From Neoceratodus forsteri (taxonomy: Eukaryota > Chordata > Ceratodontiformes > Ceratodontidae): a stretch of 64,000 nucleotides of DNA. The stretch spans positions 1,568,310,501 to 1,568,374,500 of the forward strand of contig CM057449.1 of the NCBI GenBank assembly GCA_016271365.2. The letters run 5' to 3'. Positions within the stretch are counted from its first letter, which is position 1. The number at the start of each line of letters is the position of its first letter. The notes below the pieces were generated by a model. The model was not told the DNA's origin and searched no databases. It worked only from the letters and a program-made list of their open reading frames with translations. The translations under genes and the position numbers were made by a program. This document shows, piece by piece, positions 21,705 to 33,527 of the stretch.

Positions 21705-23820
21705 ATGGCCAGCAATATCTGTACAGATCTGAGACTTGATGTCTCTAATTTTCTTGCCTCCCATGGAGGGTGGAACGATTTTGTGTGGGACTCAAAATCA
21801 GAGGGATATCCAGTGCAGTGTCTCCACACTGCATGTGGATGCCAAGCAAACAGAGAAAAACATGACCAGAAGGGTTTGCTTGTTTCATCACATTTTGCTG
21901 CCTTAGAAGCTTCTGAAGTATTAGTAACAGCTGGTGAACTGAAAATCACAGCTCTGAAACAGTAGCTGGGTTCTCAGGCAAATGGTATGCCACAGCAACA
22001 GAAACAAATGGACCAAAAACTCCAAGTGCTACGCTGCAAACATGAGTCAAACTTACAAAATGCCGTGCAAGAAAGTGAACAAGAAGCAAATTGTTTGAGA
22101 GAGGAAAATGGTAGGTTGTTGCAGGATAAAAGGCAGCTATTGCATATGAATGACTTGTTTACCAAATTTCCCTCATTCACTAAAAATACCACCAACAGCT
22201 TAATCTGGTTAATTTCAGTTGCTTACCATCTGTATCCCCCCCCCGATCACCCCTGAAAAAGGGACTTCTAGGCCCAGTGGGCTTACTGGGTCAACAAAAT
22301 TAGACAAAATAAAACAAAAGTAGGATGAATGAGACATTATGTGATGAGAATGAGGAGTGTGAGGAAGAATTGAAAAGAGTGTCTAGAGAGTTAGACAGAG
22401 AACTCAGGGAGAACTGCAAAGTCAGCACTGTGTATACAGTTTTGTAGAATGAATGAAAGGAGACAGCATAAAAGTAACGTTTGTCATGTTGCATGTAGAG
22501 CCAAGATGGCGAAACTGCACCATCAAAGAGAGGTGTTGGCTGGCCATGTCAAAGTGATGAGTGAATTCCAGTCCCCACCCATCGACATAGTGTCAGCAAT
22601 ACATGATGACAAACCTGATGATGCAGTCATCAAAAATGGCAACCCCCATGACCGAGGCAGTGGGCCAGGCCTACCCCGTACCATCGCTGTGATTACTAAG
22701 CAGGATAAGACTGAGATCCTGAAACAGATCAACAAAGCATTGGTCCAAACCACCCTGAACCCTGAGCAGATTTCTGCCTTGCAGACTGCCATGAAAGAAA
22801 TTCTTGTGGAACAAGCCTAGAGGGAACCCCTCATCAAGACTGTGGCCGATCCACTGCAAGTGCAGCAGCTTGGTCTGCCATTGCTCATCCATCTCTGCCA
22901 GTTGTAATGGCAAGCCCCTTGCAGGCCACTCAGTCACAGCAACAGATTGCCGACAGTATCAGTCGCACGAGCCCTAGTGACAACCTCAGTTGTCATCTGG
23001 AAAAGTCCAAAGTCAGTGTGAAATGCTCAGTCTCCCTATGGAGTACCGAGTACAGGCACTGCACCAAACCATTGACCCAACCCTATGGAAAAAACTCCCT
23101 GCGGAAGTCAGGAATGCTGCTGACATCAAGTATGATGATATAACCCTTGAGCTTATCACCACTGCCAATCCCGGGACAGTGTGTGTGATGCTTGCCCAAC
23201 CAGTGAGGCAGTTCACCAAAGAAAGTCCCACAGCTTTTCACAACCGTTTATGGTTGGCATACCATGCAGGTAAATACCTAGTGGGGGAAGGAGCTGACGA
23301 AGACCAGGTTGAATACAAGACCCTTTTCATCAAAAATCCAGTCCCTGCTGTCTGCGATAAGGTCAAACCCGCTGGGTTCCCTAGAATAGATAAGTTTTGC
23401 AATGTTCTCCAGAGAGTGGAACAAGTGTTTACACTGTATCTCTGAGACCTCACTTCCAGCAGCAAGGGAAAGGTAGCCGCTGTCCAAACTACCAATGAGC
23501 TACCTTTGCACTATGCCATGGAAGGAAAGTCCCAGGCTGAACAGAAGGTCAACCAGCCCTAGGGCCAAGACTATTATCAACCTCTGCCCTACAATCCACA
23601 GGCCTAACCACAAGATACCCAGGCCTCAGGCCAGACCTACCACCATAAGGCCCAAGGGGGGTCAAAACCGGAACTACAACAAGAACCGGAACAAGGCCCA
23701 AAATCAGCAAATCAGCAGTAGTCCTTGTATAAAGCCCCAAACAAAGGCCATCCCTATTGGGAGATATGGGACAAAAACATCAGGATTAAGGAGGAGAATG
23801 ACATGCTTCACCTAATCCTT
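21705..23820 (+). pseudogene. ERV gag-like region
   Basis: This is the region between the 5' LTR and protease. The first frame (21705-21965) is followed by a strongly charged coiled-coil stretch (21987-22190), unusual in many Gag proteins. A further frame lies at 22449-22820, and 22990-23445 has capsid-like character (ESPTAFHNRLWLAYHAG). From 23550 the sequence is rich in Pro, Gln, Arg and Gly, as expected for a nucleocapsid tail. I see no CCHC zinc knuckle. Stops and frameshifts separate all parts. A short repeat fragment interrupts it at ~22233-22320. Assigned by position plus the ESPTAFHNRL motif; a detailed domain match is not certain. Confidence 0.65.
22233..22320 (-). repeat. Short dispersed repeat fragment
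   Basis: The block around acccctgaaaaagggac and gtgggcttactggg occurs in reverse orientation at about 41443-41500 (agtaagcccgctgag and ccctttttcaggggtgac). It is therefore a fragment of a dispersed repeat placed within the gag-like region. Family not recognised. Confidence 0.5.
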
Positions 23821-24149
23821 GGGAAGCTACAATCCATAGTGGAAACTACTCCCAAATGAACTATTGCAGCAGTCACTGCTGACAACATCTGATCTCTCAT
23901 GGAGTTCGAGGACCTAGGCCCATCACCAATACCCTCAGCCCTGGAACTCCATGAGGAAATAGAAGCACCTGTGGCCTCTACTACCAAGGCCTGAAAATCT
24001 GAAACATTATCCCTGTATCTGGTTGAGGGATTACGAGAATCCTAAACCTCACAGCCCATGCTACAATACCAATACCCACCGGAGGATGAGCTTCTGCATT
24101 CTGAGTGTTGATTACAAGCCCCAGTTCATATCATCAACAAACTCATGCT

Positions 24150-24720
24150 TGGTGGTAGTGGATGGCCTTATTCCAAGACCATGATTGGGGGCCGCCAAAC
24201 TGTTTTACTGTTGGACACTGGTGTAGCCATGTCAGTATTGCATCAAGAAGACCCAGAGACATTGGCATGATCCATGGGCAAACAAACCATCACCCACAGA
24301 GTGGATGGAACCAGGCTAGCCACTTATCAATCACAGCCATTGGCAGGGATCATTGGCACCTTACATATTACATTTGTGTTTGACCTGATGGTCTTACGTC
24401 ATCACCCCAGCATTTTGGGAATTGACTTCCTAGCACTGCACAGCTGTGTCATGGATTTGGCTAATCTGCTGATTATCCAGATTAAAGGACAGTACCATGC
24501 AAATGTCATCCCTGAATCGCATGTTGTGGCTGCAATAGCCAACAATGATGCAGACTATGACGTAATTACATCACTTCAAAATCACCCGCATTATGATAAG
24601 CTCTTACCTATTGTAGAAAGACAACTGGATGCTTTTGCAAAGCATAAGCATGATTGTGGATGGATGGACACCTGTGTAGTTATCTCTGGACCTGCACCAA
24701 TCAGACTCAAGCAGTAGCCA
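24150..24720 (+). pseudogene. ERV protease region
   Basis: An aspartic protease of retroviral type. The catalytic motif LLLDTGVAMSVL has its Asp at 24214-24216. The second half (24274-24717) carries the flap and the ILGIDFL block (GIDFLALHSCV), which resembles the ILG-[IMV]D motif of retroviral proteases. A stop near 24270 and frame changes separate it from neighbouring domains. Confidence 0.72.
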
Positions 24721-24735
24721 TTTCCTGCAGAGGCC

Positions 24736-25890
24736 TTGCCATCTCTGAAAGCCACCATTGGATCCCTATTACAGCAAGGAGTAATCAGACACTGTGTGTC
24801 AACCACTAATTCCCCCATTTGGCCTGTAAAAAAAAACAATCATTCCTGGAGACTCACAATTGATTACAGGAAACTTAATCAAGTTACTCTTAGTTGTTCA
24901 CCTACAGCAGCATCAGCACCTGATGTGCTCAAACTGCTGAAACCGCTGAAACCAGAACAGAACTGGTTCAGTACTTTAGACATCACTAATAATTTCTGGT
25001 CATTACCCTTGGACCATGATAGCCAGTACAAATTTGCATTCACATTTTGAAGGATGCCAGTATACCTGGATGTGTCATCCCCAAGGATTTCATAACAGCC
25101 CATCACTATTCCATATTCACATACATGAAGCCATCAAAAGCTTCAGTGTCCCCACAATGCCTCTTGCAGTATGTGGATGACTTACTGCTAGCCACTGTAG
25201 ACTTGTAGGAGCACCTGGAACTCCTAAATGAACTACTGACCCTCTTGCAGAGGGCAGGCCTCAAGTGCAACCCATCAAAGATACAACTTTGCCAAAAGAA
25301 AGTTACTTTCCTTGGCCTCCATATCCACTCTCAAGGGAGGCATTCAGTACTGAATATGAGGGCCTACAAGATCTGCCACTACCTACAAGTGTGGCAACAC
25401 TCAGATATTTTCTGGGGATGGTAAACTACTCCAGTGACTTTATCTGTGATTTTGCACAAAAGGCCACCCCTCTGTATGAGCTCCTTAAAAAGGATGTCCC
25501 ATGGATATGGGAACCAGTACATACTAAAGCAGTCACTGACTTAAAACAAGCTCTGGCCTCTGCCCCAGCACTGGTCAACCCAACCCCTGATCTACCTTTC
25601 CATTTGGAAACAGCCACTTCTGACATTGCCATGTCTGGAGTACTTGCCCAAAAGGTAAATGGGATACTCAGACCCATTGCCTATGCATTTCAAATGTTTA
25701 CACCAATGGAACTCAAATACGCTCTCTACGAGAGAAGCCTCCTGGCTACCTACTGGGCTGTCAAACATGTCCTGCACATCAATGGGTTCTCATCCATTGT
25801 ACTACATACCAACCACACCCCTACATACGTTTTGCTAGCAGATAGAGTAAAGGATGGGACAGTTTAAAACACCAGACTGACCCACTGGTC
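24736..25890 (+). pseudogene. ERV reverse transcriptase
   Basis: The RT fingers-palm start at 24736. Visible motifs are GVIRHC, NSPIWPVKKN, WRLTIDYRKLNQV, and FSTLDITNNFW with the first catalytic Asp at 24979-24981. QYKFAFTF follows. After a frame break at ~25050 the active-site box YVDD lies at 25170-25181. The connection domain is at 25265-25867 (LRYFLGMVNYSSDFI, ATPLYELLKK). All three catalytic aspartates persist but at least two frameshifts interrupt the gene. The motifs look closer to epsilon/gamma-type pol than to beta or lenti types. Confidence 0.82.
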
Positions 25891-25918
25891 ATTACTTTTA
25901 CAAGACAGAAACATCCAG

Positions 25919-26401
25919 GTGCATACAACCAAAGTGCCTTCCCTTCTTGCACATGGGCTCCTATATCTTGGAGAACCACATGAGTGTGGCCTCCAACCTC
26001 CTGTACTGCCTGACCCAGGTTCATTTCTCCAAGCAACTGACAAACACTTAGAAGACACTGCCATGTGTTACATCTTTACTGATGGTGCTGACTCATACCA
26101 TGAGGGCGTTCAAGTGGCTGGGATAGGAGTCCTAATCCACTATCCTGATGGAGAAGTTGTGCATGCCTCAAAATTGTGCCACATCAAATCCTCACAGTAT
26201 GAAGAACTTGCTGCTATTGCTGTAGCCTTGGAACTTGTAAAAGGAGGACCAGCTGACACCATCATTTTTAAGGATTCCAATTGGGTCTGTACCTCTCTTA
26301 CAGAGCTCCTACCATTCTGGAAATTCCATTCTTTCTCCTCTTCTGATGGCACCCCCATTAAATACAGAGACCTCTTTGTTTATATTGAGACTCTGGTATA
26401 G
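25919..26401 (+). pseudogene. ERV RNase H
   Basis: The RNase H domain is recognised from CYIFTDGADSYHEGVQVAG (first catalytic Asp), YEELAAIAVALEL (catalytic Glu) and KDSNWV (second Asp, the usual TDSxYV box). The fold order is complete for about 120 residues. A stop at ~26400 separates it from integrase. Confidence 0.8.
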
Positions 26402-26516
26402 AAATTTGTTTTCAGATTGTACATCCATAAAGTTCCAGAAATGAGCCTTATTACATCTTCAGTGAGAAAGCGGACCTCCTTGCTAAGGAAGGTGCCGGGG
26501 GGGGGGTATCTGGGAA

Positions 26517-27811
26517 ATGAATTACATGGATATCATTCCTACCAACATTGCTGCAATTCAGAAACAAAAAACAATAGTCCCATTGGACTTGAAAGCTGCT
26601 CAAAAATCTGACAAAGAACTCAGGCAAGTATTCACCTTCTTGAACAAAGCTACTGAGAAGGAGTTGCCAACCCATAATCCCTATATACACCATGCAAACA
26701 AACTCCATCTTTCCAAAGATGGAAGACTGATCTGGTATCAGCCTGAAGATGACTCACAACTGAAGTTATGGGTAGTTTCAAAATCACTGTGCACTGAATT
26801 CATACACCAAGTACATGACACTCCCACTGGTGAACACCAGGGGACAAAAAACACTTTACAGAGACTCAGGACCACCAACTGGTGGCCTGGCATGACTGTT
26901 GAGATACAGCACTACATTGACAACTGTCTTGTCTGTGCACAAAACAATCCCATCCCCACAAAGAAAAATGCAAATTTACACCCCCAGAGGCAAACGGGCT
27001 CCTGGCATGCAATTGAAATTGACTTCAATTGCCCCACTCACAAACACTAACAGAAATAACAAGTATGCACTTGTAGTCACTGACTTATTCTCAAAATGGG
27101 TCGAGGCCTTTCCCACCTGAGCATGCACAGCAAAGGCAACTGCCAAAATTCTGGAAGAAACAATTGTTCACCAGGTGGGGCCTACCGCTCAAGGTAGACT
27201 CCAATCAAGGAACCAGTTTCACAGGTGTGTTAATGAAAGAGACACTTGAACTTCTTGGTGTACACCAGACATTTCGCATCCTCTATTACCCCCAATCCTC
27301 AGGACAAGTAGAAAGAACAAACAGAAGAATCAAGTCCATGCTGACCAAATTTATTGATGACAATCCCAAAACATGGGATACCTTATTGCCCTTACTTGTA
27401 ATGTCAATTAGAGGTACTTCTGCTTCTTCTACCCAGCATATCCCTTTTGAAGTTATGACTGGTAGAACCATGAGACTGCCTGAGCACCTGGTGATAGACA
27501 TGAACATATCAACTGCGGACAGGGTGGTGGTAGACACCTATGTTTCCCGACCAAGAGAGAATATTATTAAGACCCACCTGTTTGTTGCCCCAAACATTGG
27601 AAAAGCCCAACTGCAATCAAAAATGCATTTTCATAAAACAGTTAAAGAAGCTGATGGACAAGTTGGAGACCAGGTAATGGTGCTCAAATCTGTGCATCCC
27701 AAATGTCCCTTTGCCAATAAATGGGATGGACCTTACCCAGTCATCAACAAGCTCAGCCCAGCAGTCTATCAAATAAGAATCAATACTGAAAACAAGCAGA
27801 GAGGCAAATAG
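26517..27811 (+). pseudogene. ERV integrase
   Basis: The N-terminal zinc-binding domain keeps its ligands: His pair in HDTPTGEHQG and Cys pair in CLVC (26800-26940). The catalytic core shows VVTDLFSKW (first Asp, ~27080), VDSNQGTSF (second Asp, ~27190) and GQVERTNRRIKS (Glu, ~27310), so the DDE triad is present. The C-terminal part (DQVMVLKSVHPKC, then KWDGPYPVINKLSPAVYQI) matches the LKP-GPY region of gamma/epsilon-like integrases. Frame changes near 27045 and 27120-27160 break the gene; from 27164 to 27811 it is open. Confidence 0.85.
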
Positions 27812-29749
27812 CTTCATGCCAACCAGCTCAAGCTGTTTATAGGAGAGTAGCACCCTCCTTCCTTACACATTTGGTAGGAAACTGTGAATACTGAGGTTAA
27901 TTTTCTTTCTTACTTAAAGGTTACCCGCAAGATGGCTATTTTGCTTCTTTTCCTTAACCCTGGAATCCTGACTGCTGTTATACCACAGGATGTATTTACT
28001 AAGCCCAAAAACATGAATCCTGATTTGAACCCTAATTTAAAAAGACTTCTCCATGCTCTACATCCTTCGGATGAGCACTACTTTCCCCCTGGCCATGTAT
28101 CAGACACCCAACTCTTAAACAAGGAGTCAGCATTGCTGTCCCATCCAGATCCATTACAGTCCAGGAAGACAAGGATGCCTACCTCAATGCCATGGTCATT
28201 TCTACTGACCAATCCTCCCTCCAAATTGAATGGCCAACTGATGGCCAGGGTAAACAAATTCCAGTAGCTCGCCTAGCTAAAGGCACATTCCAAGGTTGGC
28301 CCAATACCTGTATTTCTCCAAATAGTATCCTATCTATAAGACCGGCTCAACCCCACCATACTGATTTATATGACCTTACTGAAATTATGAACCCCGCCTT
28401 TTGTAGTACTTAAGATAATGAATATAATAAACAGTTTTGTACACAACATTCTATTGCCAGCACTGCTATGTTTTTAACTGTGGTACCCCCAACTGAAGAA
28501 TTTGCTATTGAATTCCCCATTTTGGAACAAGGACTGGCTAGTAGACTTGTTGCCACTTCTCTACCAGGTACCCTTGTCAACAATGTGCAGTTCATGCATG
28601 TCCCTGTTGTTTTAAATCTTACCAACTGGAATATGGCCGAATTTGGTTGGTGCTCCAGCACCAACACTTCTAAATTCCATAGTGCAATGCTGCTTGACCT
28701 TTTGGCAGCATATCAAACCCGCACTCAGGACCCTGTAACAGGGCCCCATACTACCCCACATCGAGGTGTTTCAGAGCCCATACAAACCCCAAGAAAGCTA
28801 AAGGTAAACACCCCAGTAAATGTGGCTTCTCTGACATAGCTGGAGTTGCAGGTACCATTACTGGTCTAGTTGGGACTGGTATGTCAATATGGAATCGAGC
28901 AGACTTGGCTGCCATACATAGCCAGACTCTGAAGTTCCAAACTGGAGTAGGACAAGATATTATTTTCCCTGTTCTACAAGGCGTAGATGGCCTTACTCGT
29001 GAAGAGTGCTTCATGGTATATAACATGCACAATATTGCTACACACTTCAGTGACACTAAGAATAAAATTAATGAACTAGTTTTTCAGAACAATAAAGAAG
29101 CAGAGCAGCATTTTATAGCCACAGAACTACTTTGTTCAGCCTATGACTCTTTTGTAATGATTACTATGGCCAATCTCTTTCAGGACCTTGAATCGGGATG
29201 CATCCCAGATCTGATCCATGATTCCCGTATGGCCAAATGGTATTGTCCACATTGTAGATCTCTATCATGTACTACTAAATGTATGGAAAGAACTATATAG
29301 TTTCCATTATCTACTGCAAGAATCCTAGGGTAAGTTACTAGACACCCCAACCAGGGCCCATGTTATGAAACTAAACGATGTTCTATTCAGGACATTATGC
29401 ATGTAACATTTATTATTTCTTTTCCACGTTTTGATCCTAAAACTGCCATTTTTGACAAGCTTGAAAACATCCATTCTGTGGAACATCTTCAAGATGACAT
29501 CTTCAGGGAACGGATCGACCTGCTTCCATTGCTTGTATTCCACAACATCCTCAATGCCTGGGTGGTGCCATCAACAGACTGTTGTGCTAAAAAGGGTTAT
29601 CATTATGTCAGTCACTGTGATGTGTTTGATGTAATCAAACCTGTATGTGGTTATTCCACTGATGCAATTGATTGGTCTTTTTCTCTTGATATAGATCTGC
29701 AATCAAACAAAACTTTTAACCCTAGCACAGGTAACTCTACTTTGACTTT

Positions 29750-31179
29750 TTTTATTTCAATATACTTTATTGTTGTTTCCACATCATAACAAGAACAAAA
29801 ACAAGAAAACATGGACAATAAAAGGAAAAACAAGAATTATCAAAAGCACAAACATACAAAATCAGGCAACCAAAACAAAACCTTACATACAAAAATCCCT
29901 CTATCTCCCAATAACCCCCTTCCCAGATCTACACATTGCTGGGGAATAAGAAAGCAGGAAAAGACAGGATAAACTTAAACTAAAGTGCTATAAGGTTAAA
30001 GTGGGGACATTAAGAGACATCTATGGTTTCCATAGGGAAAGCAAGGTCATAAGGGGTGCCTAAGTAGTCTGATAATATTGGGGACTATTCCTCAAAGTTG
30101 CGATATGTTTTTCTAACTGGATAGCAAGGAGGATTTCATGGTATCATTCTAGTATCATAGGGAGTAAGTCTTCTTTCCAGTGTCGAAGAATAGTCAGCTT
30201 AGCAATCGAGGCAATTAAGGTCAGATAGGCCTGACGCAGTAATGATGTCCTTCGAGGATATATAGCCAACAAGCAAGATTTGGGGGTAAATAAGGAGTCT
30301 AATCCTAGAATGGGATCTAGTACTTGTTGAATTGCTTCCCAAAAATTCTGAGTGCAGGAGCACTCCCACAACATGTGGAAAAGAGAGCCTGGGGCCTGCT
30401 TACATTGGAAACAATCTGGGGAGGATACAAGCCCCACCTTGTACAATTTTAGTGGGGGATAATACATATTGTACATAATTTGAAATTGAGCGAGACGTAA
30501 TCTGTCTTGTTCAATGTATTTGTAATTCGTGCTCCAGACTTTAGTCCAAAATTCTACTTCTGTCAGTAAGGAAAGCTCCTGCATCCAGTAATAACAGATT
30601 CTGGTTGGAAGACCATGATCTAAAGTTTGAAGTTGTTTATATATCCTCAAAACTGCGTGAGTAGTATCTGCTCCTTGAAAAATTTGTTGCAGCTCATGAG
30701 GGGATTGATCGAGCCAGTTCCGTTTATTATTAAAGGCTACTATTGTATTCCTGATTTGCATGTATTTCAATATGTCTTTGATACCAATCTGAAAATGGAT
30801 CTGTAAAGTCTGAAAAGGAGCCACAGTTTTTTCTTGCAGCAGATCTGCAAGAGTACTGTGTTTAAGCTGGGGAAGGAATGAGGATGGGATATGACAATGA
30901 TCAATTTGAAAATGTAAATTACGGAAAAGGGGTTGAGCCGACGAAAAGAGCCAACTCACTGAAAGATACTAAAGAATTTGCTGCAGAGCTTTGAACGACC
31001 ATGCCATTGGGGTAGTTTTGAGTGAACGAGAAAGCTTAGAAGGTTTCATTTATACCAAGGCCACCAGGGAACTATCTGCACTATGCGCTAGTTCACATTC
31101 AATATTCAACCATGCAGGGATGTAAGCTCTTCCCCTTCTTAAAGAGTCTGCCTTGTGCCAAAGGGCTATTCTACTACTG
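29750..31179 (-). mobile_element. 5'-truncated L1 inserted in ERV env
   Basis: A 1.43-kb L1 copy lies on the minus strand and is flanked by a 12-bp direct repeat, tactttgacttt (29738-29749 and 31180-31191). It contains an open frame of 271 residues (30959-30144), which is the C-terminal region of L1 ORF2. The cysteine-histidine block CFQCKQAPGSLFHMLWECS and the NFWEAIQQVL box are diagnostic. A non-coding, A-rich 3' end follows (plus strand 29750-30140). The target duplication and the long open frame suggest a comparatively recent insertion into the already resident provirus. Confidence 0.9.
30144..30959 (-). pseudogene. L1 ORF2p C-terminal fragment
   Basis: Open frame of 271 residues encoding the end of L1 ORF2p. 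It contains the CCHC-like zinc motif C-x2-C-x7-H-x4-C (CFQCKQAPGSLFHMLWEC), followed by FWEAIQQVLDPILG and a terminal IAKLTILRHWKE block. Endonuclease and RT are missing because the copy is 5' truncated. Confidence 0.88.
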
Positions 31180-31893
31180 TACTTTGACTTTATCACCCCT
31201 TATGCCAAAGGGGTCACCACCTCAACTCTACAACAACTACAGGGAAGACATCCATCACTATACGAGTCACCTCACCAACTCATCCTTCACCTGTGCCATC
31301 AAGCTCACAAAATGGTGAATTCAACAAGTCTTATAATGCAGATAGCCAGTACTGTGTCATCACTAATTATAAACAATTTAACTATGGTTCTCTCACTTGC
31401 AACATTCCTGAACCTAATTTCTGTTTTATTCCTCATGAAACTACAGTCATTGATCATACGGTTATCATCCCGGTCCCAGTCCCGGAAGCAGATTACATTT
31501 CCAGTGACCCTGACTATTTAAATGCTCTCTCACAATATCTACCCATGTTTAATGTCAAGATTGATCCCTTGTCATTGAAGCTCAAGTCACTATTAGACAG
31601 GAAAGACACACACCTCATCCGCCACATTAGTACTAACATCTCCAAAGCTGGAGAATCCCTTAATGATCTCTACCATGAAAGAGACTTAAGTGTCACCCTT
31701 GGTAACACCTGGTAAGAATTAGTTTTCAAAGGTTTTGTCATTATTCAAGTATTTTCAATATTTGCCTTTTTCGTATCCCTTTGTTGTCTAAGATGCACAC
31801 TAAAACAACACTGTGAACAACTTGACTTTCTTTACAAGGCCCACACATCCGGCTTCCTATCCCACATCTGCTTACCGATTTTGTTGCCTTAGC

Positions 31894-31917
31894 AGGAAGG
31901 AAATAAGAGGGGGGGCC
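31894..31917 (+). promoter_or_regulatory. ERV polypurine tract
   Basis: The purine run aggaaggaaataagaggggg lies immediately before the 3' LTR start (TGTTAGG at 31918), where the plus-strand primer of a retrovirus is expected. Confidence 0.75.
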
Positions 31918-32719
31918 TGTTAGGCTGGGCCACACCCTATATTGGCTATTCCTAGTGCATCTTGGACAACACTAGTTTGTACCTATTAACCATAATGATA
32001 CTGATTACAACTAGCGAATCAGGGCACTGTACCCACCGTACAAAAGTGGTTACAGGGACGAATTATTGATTATTGTTTGCTGCTAATTATAATGTTATGA
32101 CTACTGATACATATAATGTGATTGTCATGGTATTTTTCCTAACAAAGAACTAAGCATTGTTTTATGCTCTATTGCCTACAGTAATACTATTGTATGACCA
32201 AGTGTGGTCTGTACCACCATCTAGTGGATTATGTCACAATTACTTCTAAATGTATTTGGATTTGCCTTATCCAAAACTATAATGATTTTTACCTCATACA
32301 ATAGCACCACCTAGTGGACTGCTGTCAGTCTGTAATAGTAATCTATTGTTCTAGTGTCGGAATGCCAGCCGGCATATTTCTGTACTTTGTATATCTTTAG
32401 ATACCGGGAGCCACCTAACTTTTAGTCAATATGGCTTATTTTGTATGTTAGCTGTAATTATAATATACGCACAGACTAGCCATTGCCATAGTTATTATTG
32501 TAGTATAATAGGGATTGCATACCATTTGCAATCCGAGTCTGATCATATGCTCCGGAGTATAGGGAATACTCTGGCTCCCGGTATCAAGGTAAGGCAATGC
32601 AGGGCTTATATCAGTAATCAGAATAAATACTTTATTCATCATCTGATCCTGTTTGTAGGTGTCCTGTCTGTTTTATCACTGGTCCAAAGTTCTTCAGGTA
32701 TCTGTCCCTACACCATCCA
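31918..32719 (+). repeat. ERV 3' LTR
   Basis: Uninterrupted LTR of about 800 bp, beginning TGTTAGGCTGGG and ending caccatcca. It has AATAAA at 32622-32627 and serves as the reference that reveals both LINE insertions in the 5' LTR. Confidence 0.9.
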
Positions 32720-33150
32720 GATAGTGTATAACAGAAACCAGGAGGCAGTATACCATAAATTAAATTATTGCAGATAGTAAAGTGGCTCCTGGAAAATAAA
32801 ATTCCACCAGAACTATAGCTTTAATAACTGTAATACTAAATGAAATAAAGTATTGCCTGGAGTCAGTAGTCAGATGTTAGTCCTTGTTAGAGATTTGCAG
32901 TGCTGAAAGTATTCATTCCTTTGCCAAATGAAGCCGACATAAAGCCAGCTCAAGTAGAACTGTGGTCATTGCAGACAGCTGAGTAATTAATTCCAGACAC
33001 CTCATAGCCAAAATCAAATTGTCAGAGTTTAGTCAGTGATGATATATGAGGTGGTATAATAAGCAAAATAGACCAGAGAGCATAATTTAAAATCAGAGGT
33101 ATCATGAAAGTTACACTGCTCTAATAGATGATAAAGCCACAACCCAGATA
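32720..33150 (+). repeat. Flank repeat copy B
   Basis: Matches copy A (10968-11240 plus 12457-12590) in the same order and strand, without the 1.2-kb foldback insert. It starts immediately after the 3' LTR. The junction gtaattaattccagacacc is the empty site for the foldback element. Confidence 0.75.
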
Positions 33151-33527
33151 TTTAAACACACTATTCAAATAATTTGCATCAAAAGAAAAGTACCTGTGGG
33201 ATAATGAATATTGCTGGCTACTTGACTCTAGGGCAATTCAGCAGATGTAATCACATAGAATGTGGCAAAAAAATGAGGGCGGTGCACTACACCCTAAAAA
33301 ACAGAAGCACACACATCACTGGGATTCTGTTCCTTAACAGACAAAGCAGACAGCCCAAAAATGAATCTCCTCAAGTGCCAGAAGGGCCCGGTTACTTTAT
33401 GCTATGTGATTTTGAGGATTGGGGATTCTGGCAATATTGTATTTTGTTTCTACGCTTTTTAGGTGGCATCAGACTTTTTAACAGGGAGTTAGTTACTACT
33501 TCTGCCCAAGAAACATTGGAAGGGACT
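33151..33527. other. No feature recognised
   Basis: A plus-strand frame of 123 residues crosses this stretch but has no recognisable motif. It may be the eroded continuation of the L1 5' half to its right. Confidence 0.4.

Larger units (their letters stand above)
27932..31860 (+). pseudogene. ERV env, fragmented, split by an L1
   Basis: The ATG at 27932 starts a hydrophobic signal-peptide-like segment (MAILLLFLNPGILTAV). The surface part follows in pieces (28192-28839). A glycine-rich hydrophobic stretch, AGVAGTITGLVGTGMSI, lies at ~28838-28890 and looks like a fusion peptide. The presumed transmembrane subunit continues to 29738, is interrupted by an L1 (29750-31179), and resumes to a hydrophobic anchor (VIIQVFSIFAFFVSLCCL, ~31735-31790). 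Apart from the L1 the stretch between fusion peptide and anchor is roughly 480-500 codons. That is long for a gamma-type Env and closer to epsilon or spuma Env. Many stops are present. The subunit assignment is inference. Confidence 0.6.
12592..32719 (+). mobile_element. Endogenous retrovirus with three nested LINEs
   Basis: This is an old provirus on the plus strand: LTR, gag-like, protease, RT, RNase H, integrase, env, LTR. Both LTRs begin TGTTAGGCTGGG and can be aligned through to caccatcca. They share AATAAA in a matching position. By eye the LTRs are roughly 85-90 percent identical, so the insertion is old. Two LINEs interrupt the 5' LTR and one L1 interrupts env; without them the provirus would be about 10.6 kb. 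All coding regions have stops and frameshifts. Pol motifs (SPIWPVKK, WRLTIDYRKLN, YVDDLLLA) and a long env transmembrane part suggest an epsilon- or gamma-like lineage, which needs a tree. No clear target duplication or primer-binding site was found. Confidence 0.9.
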
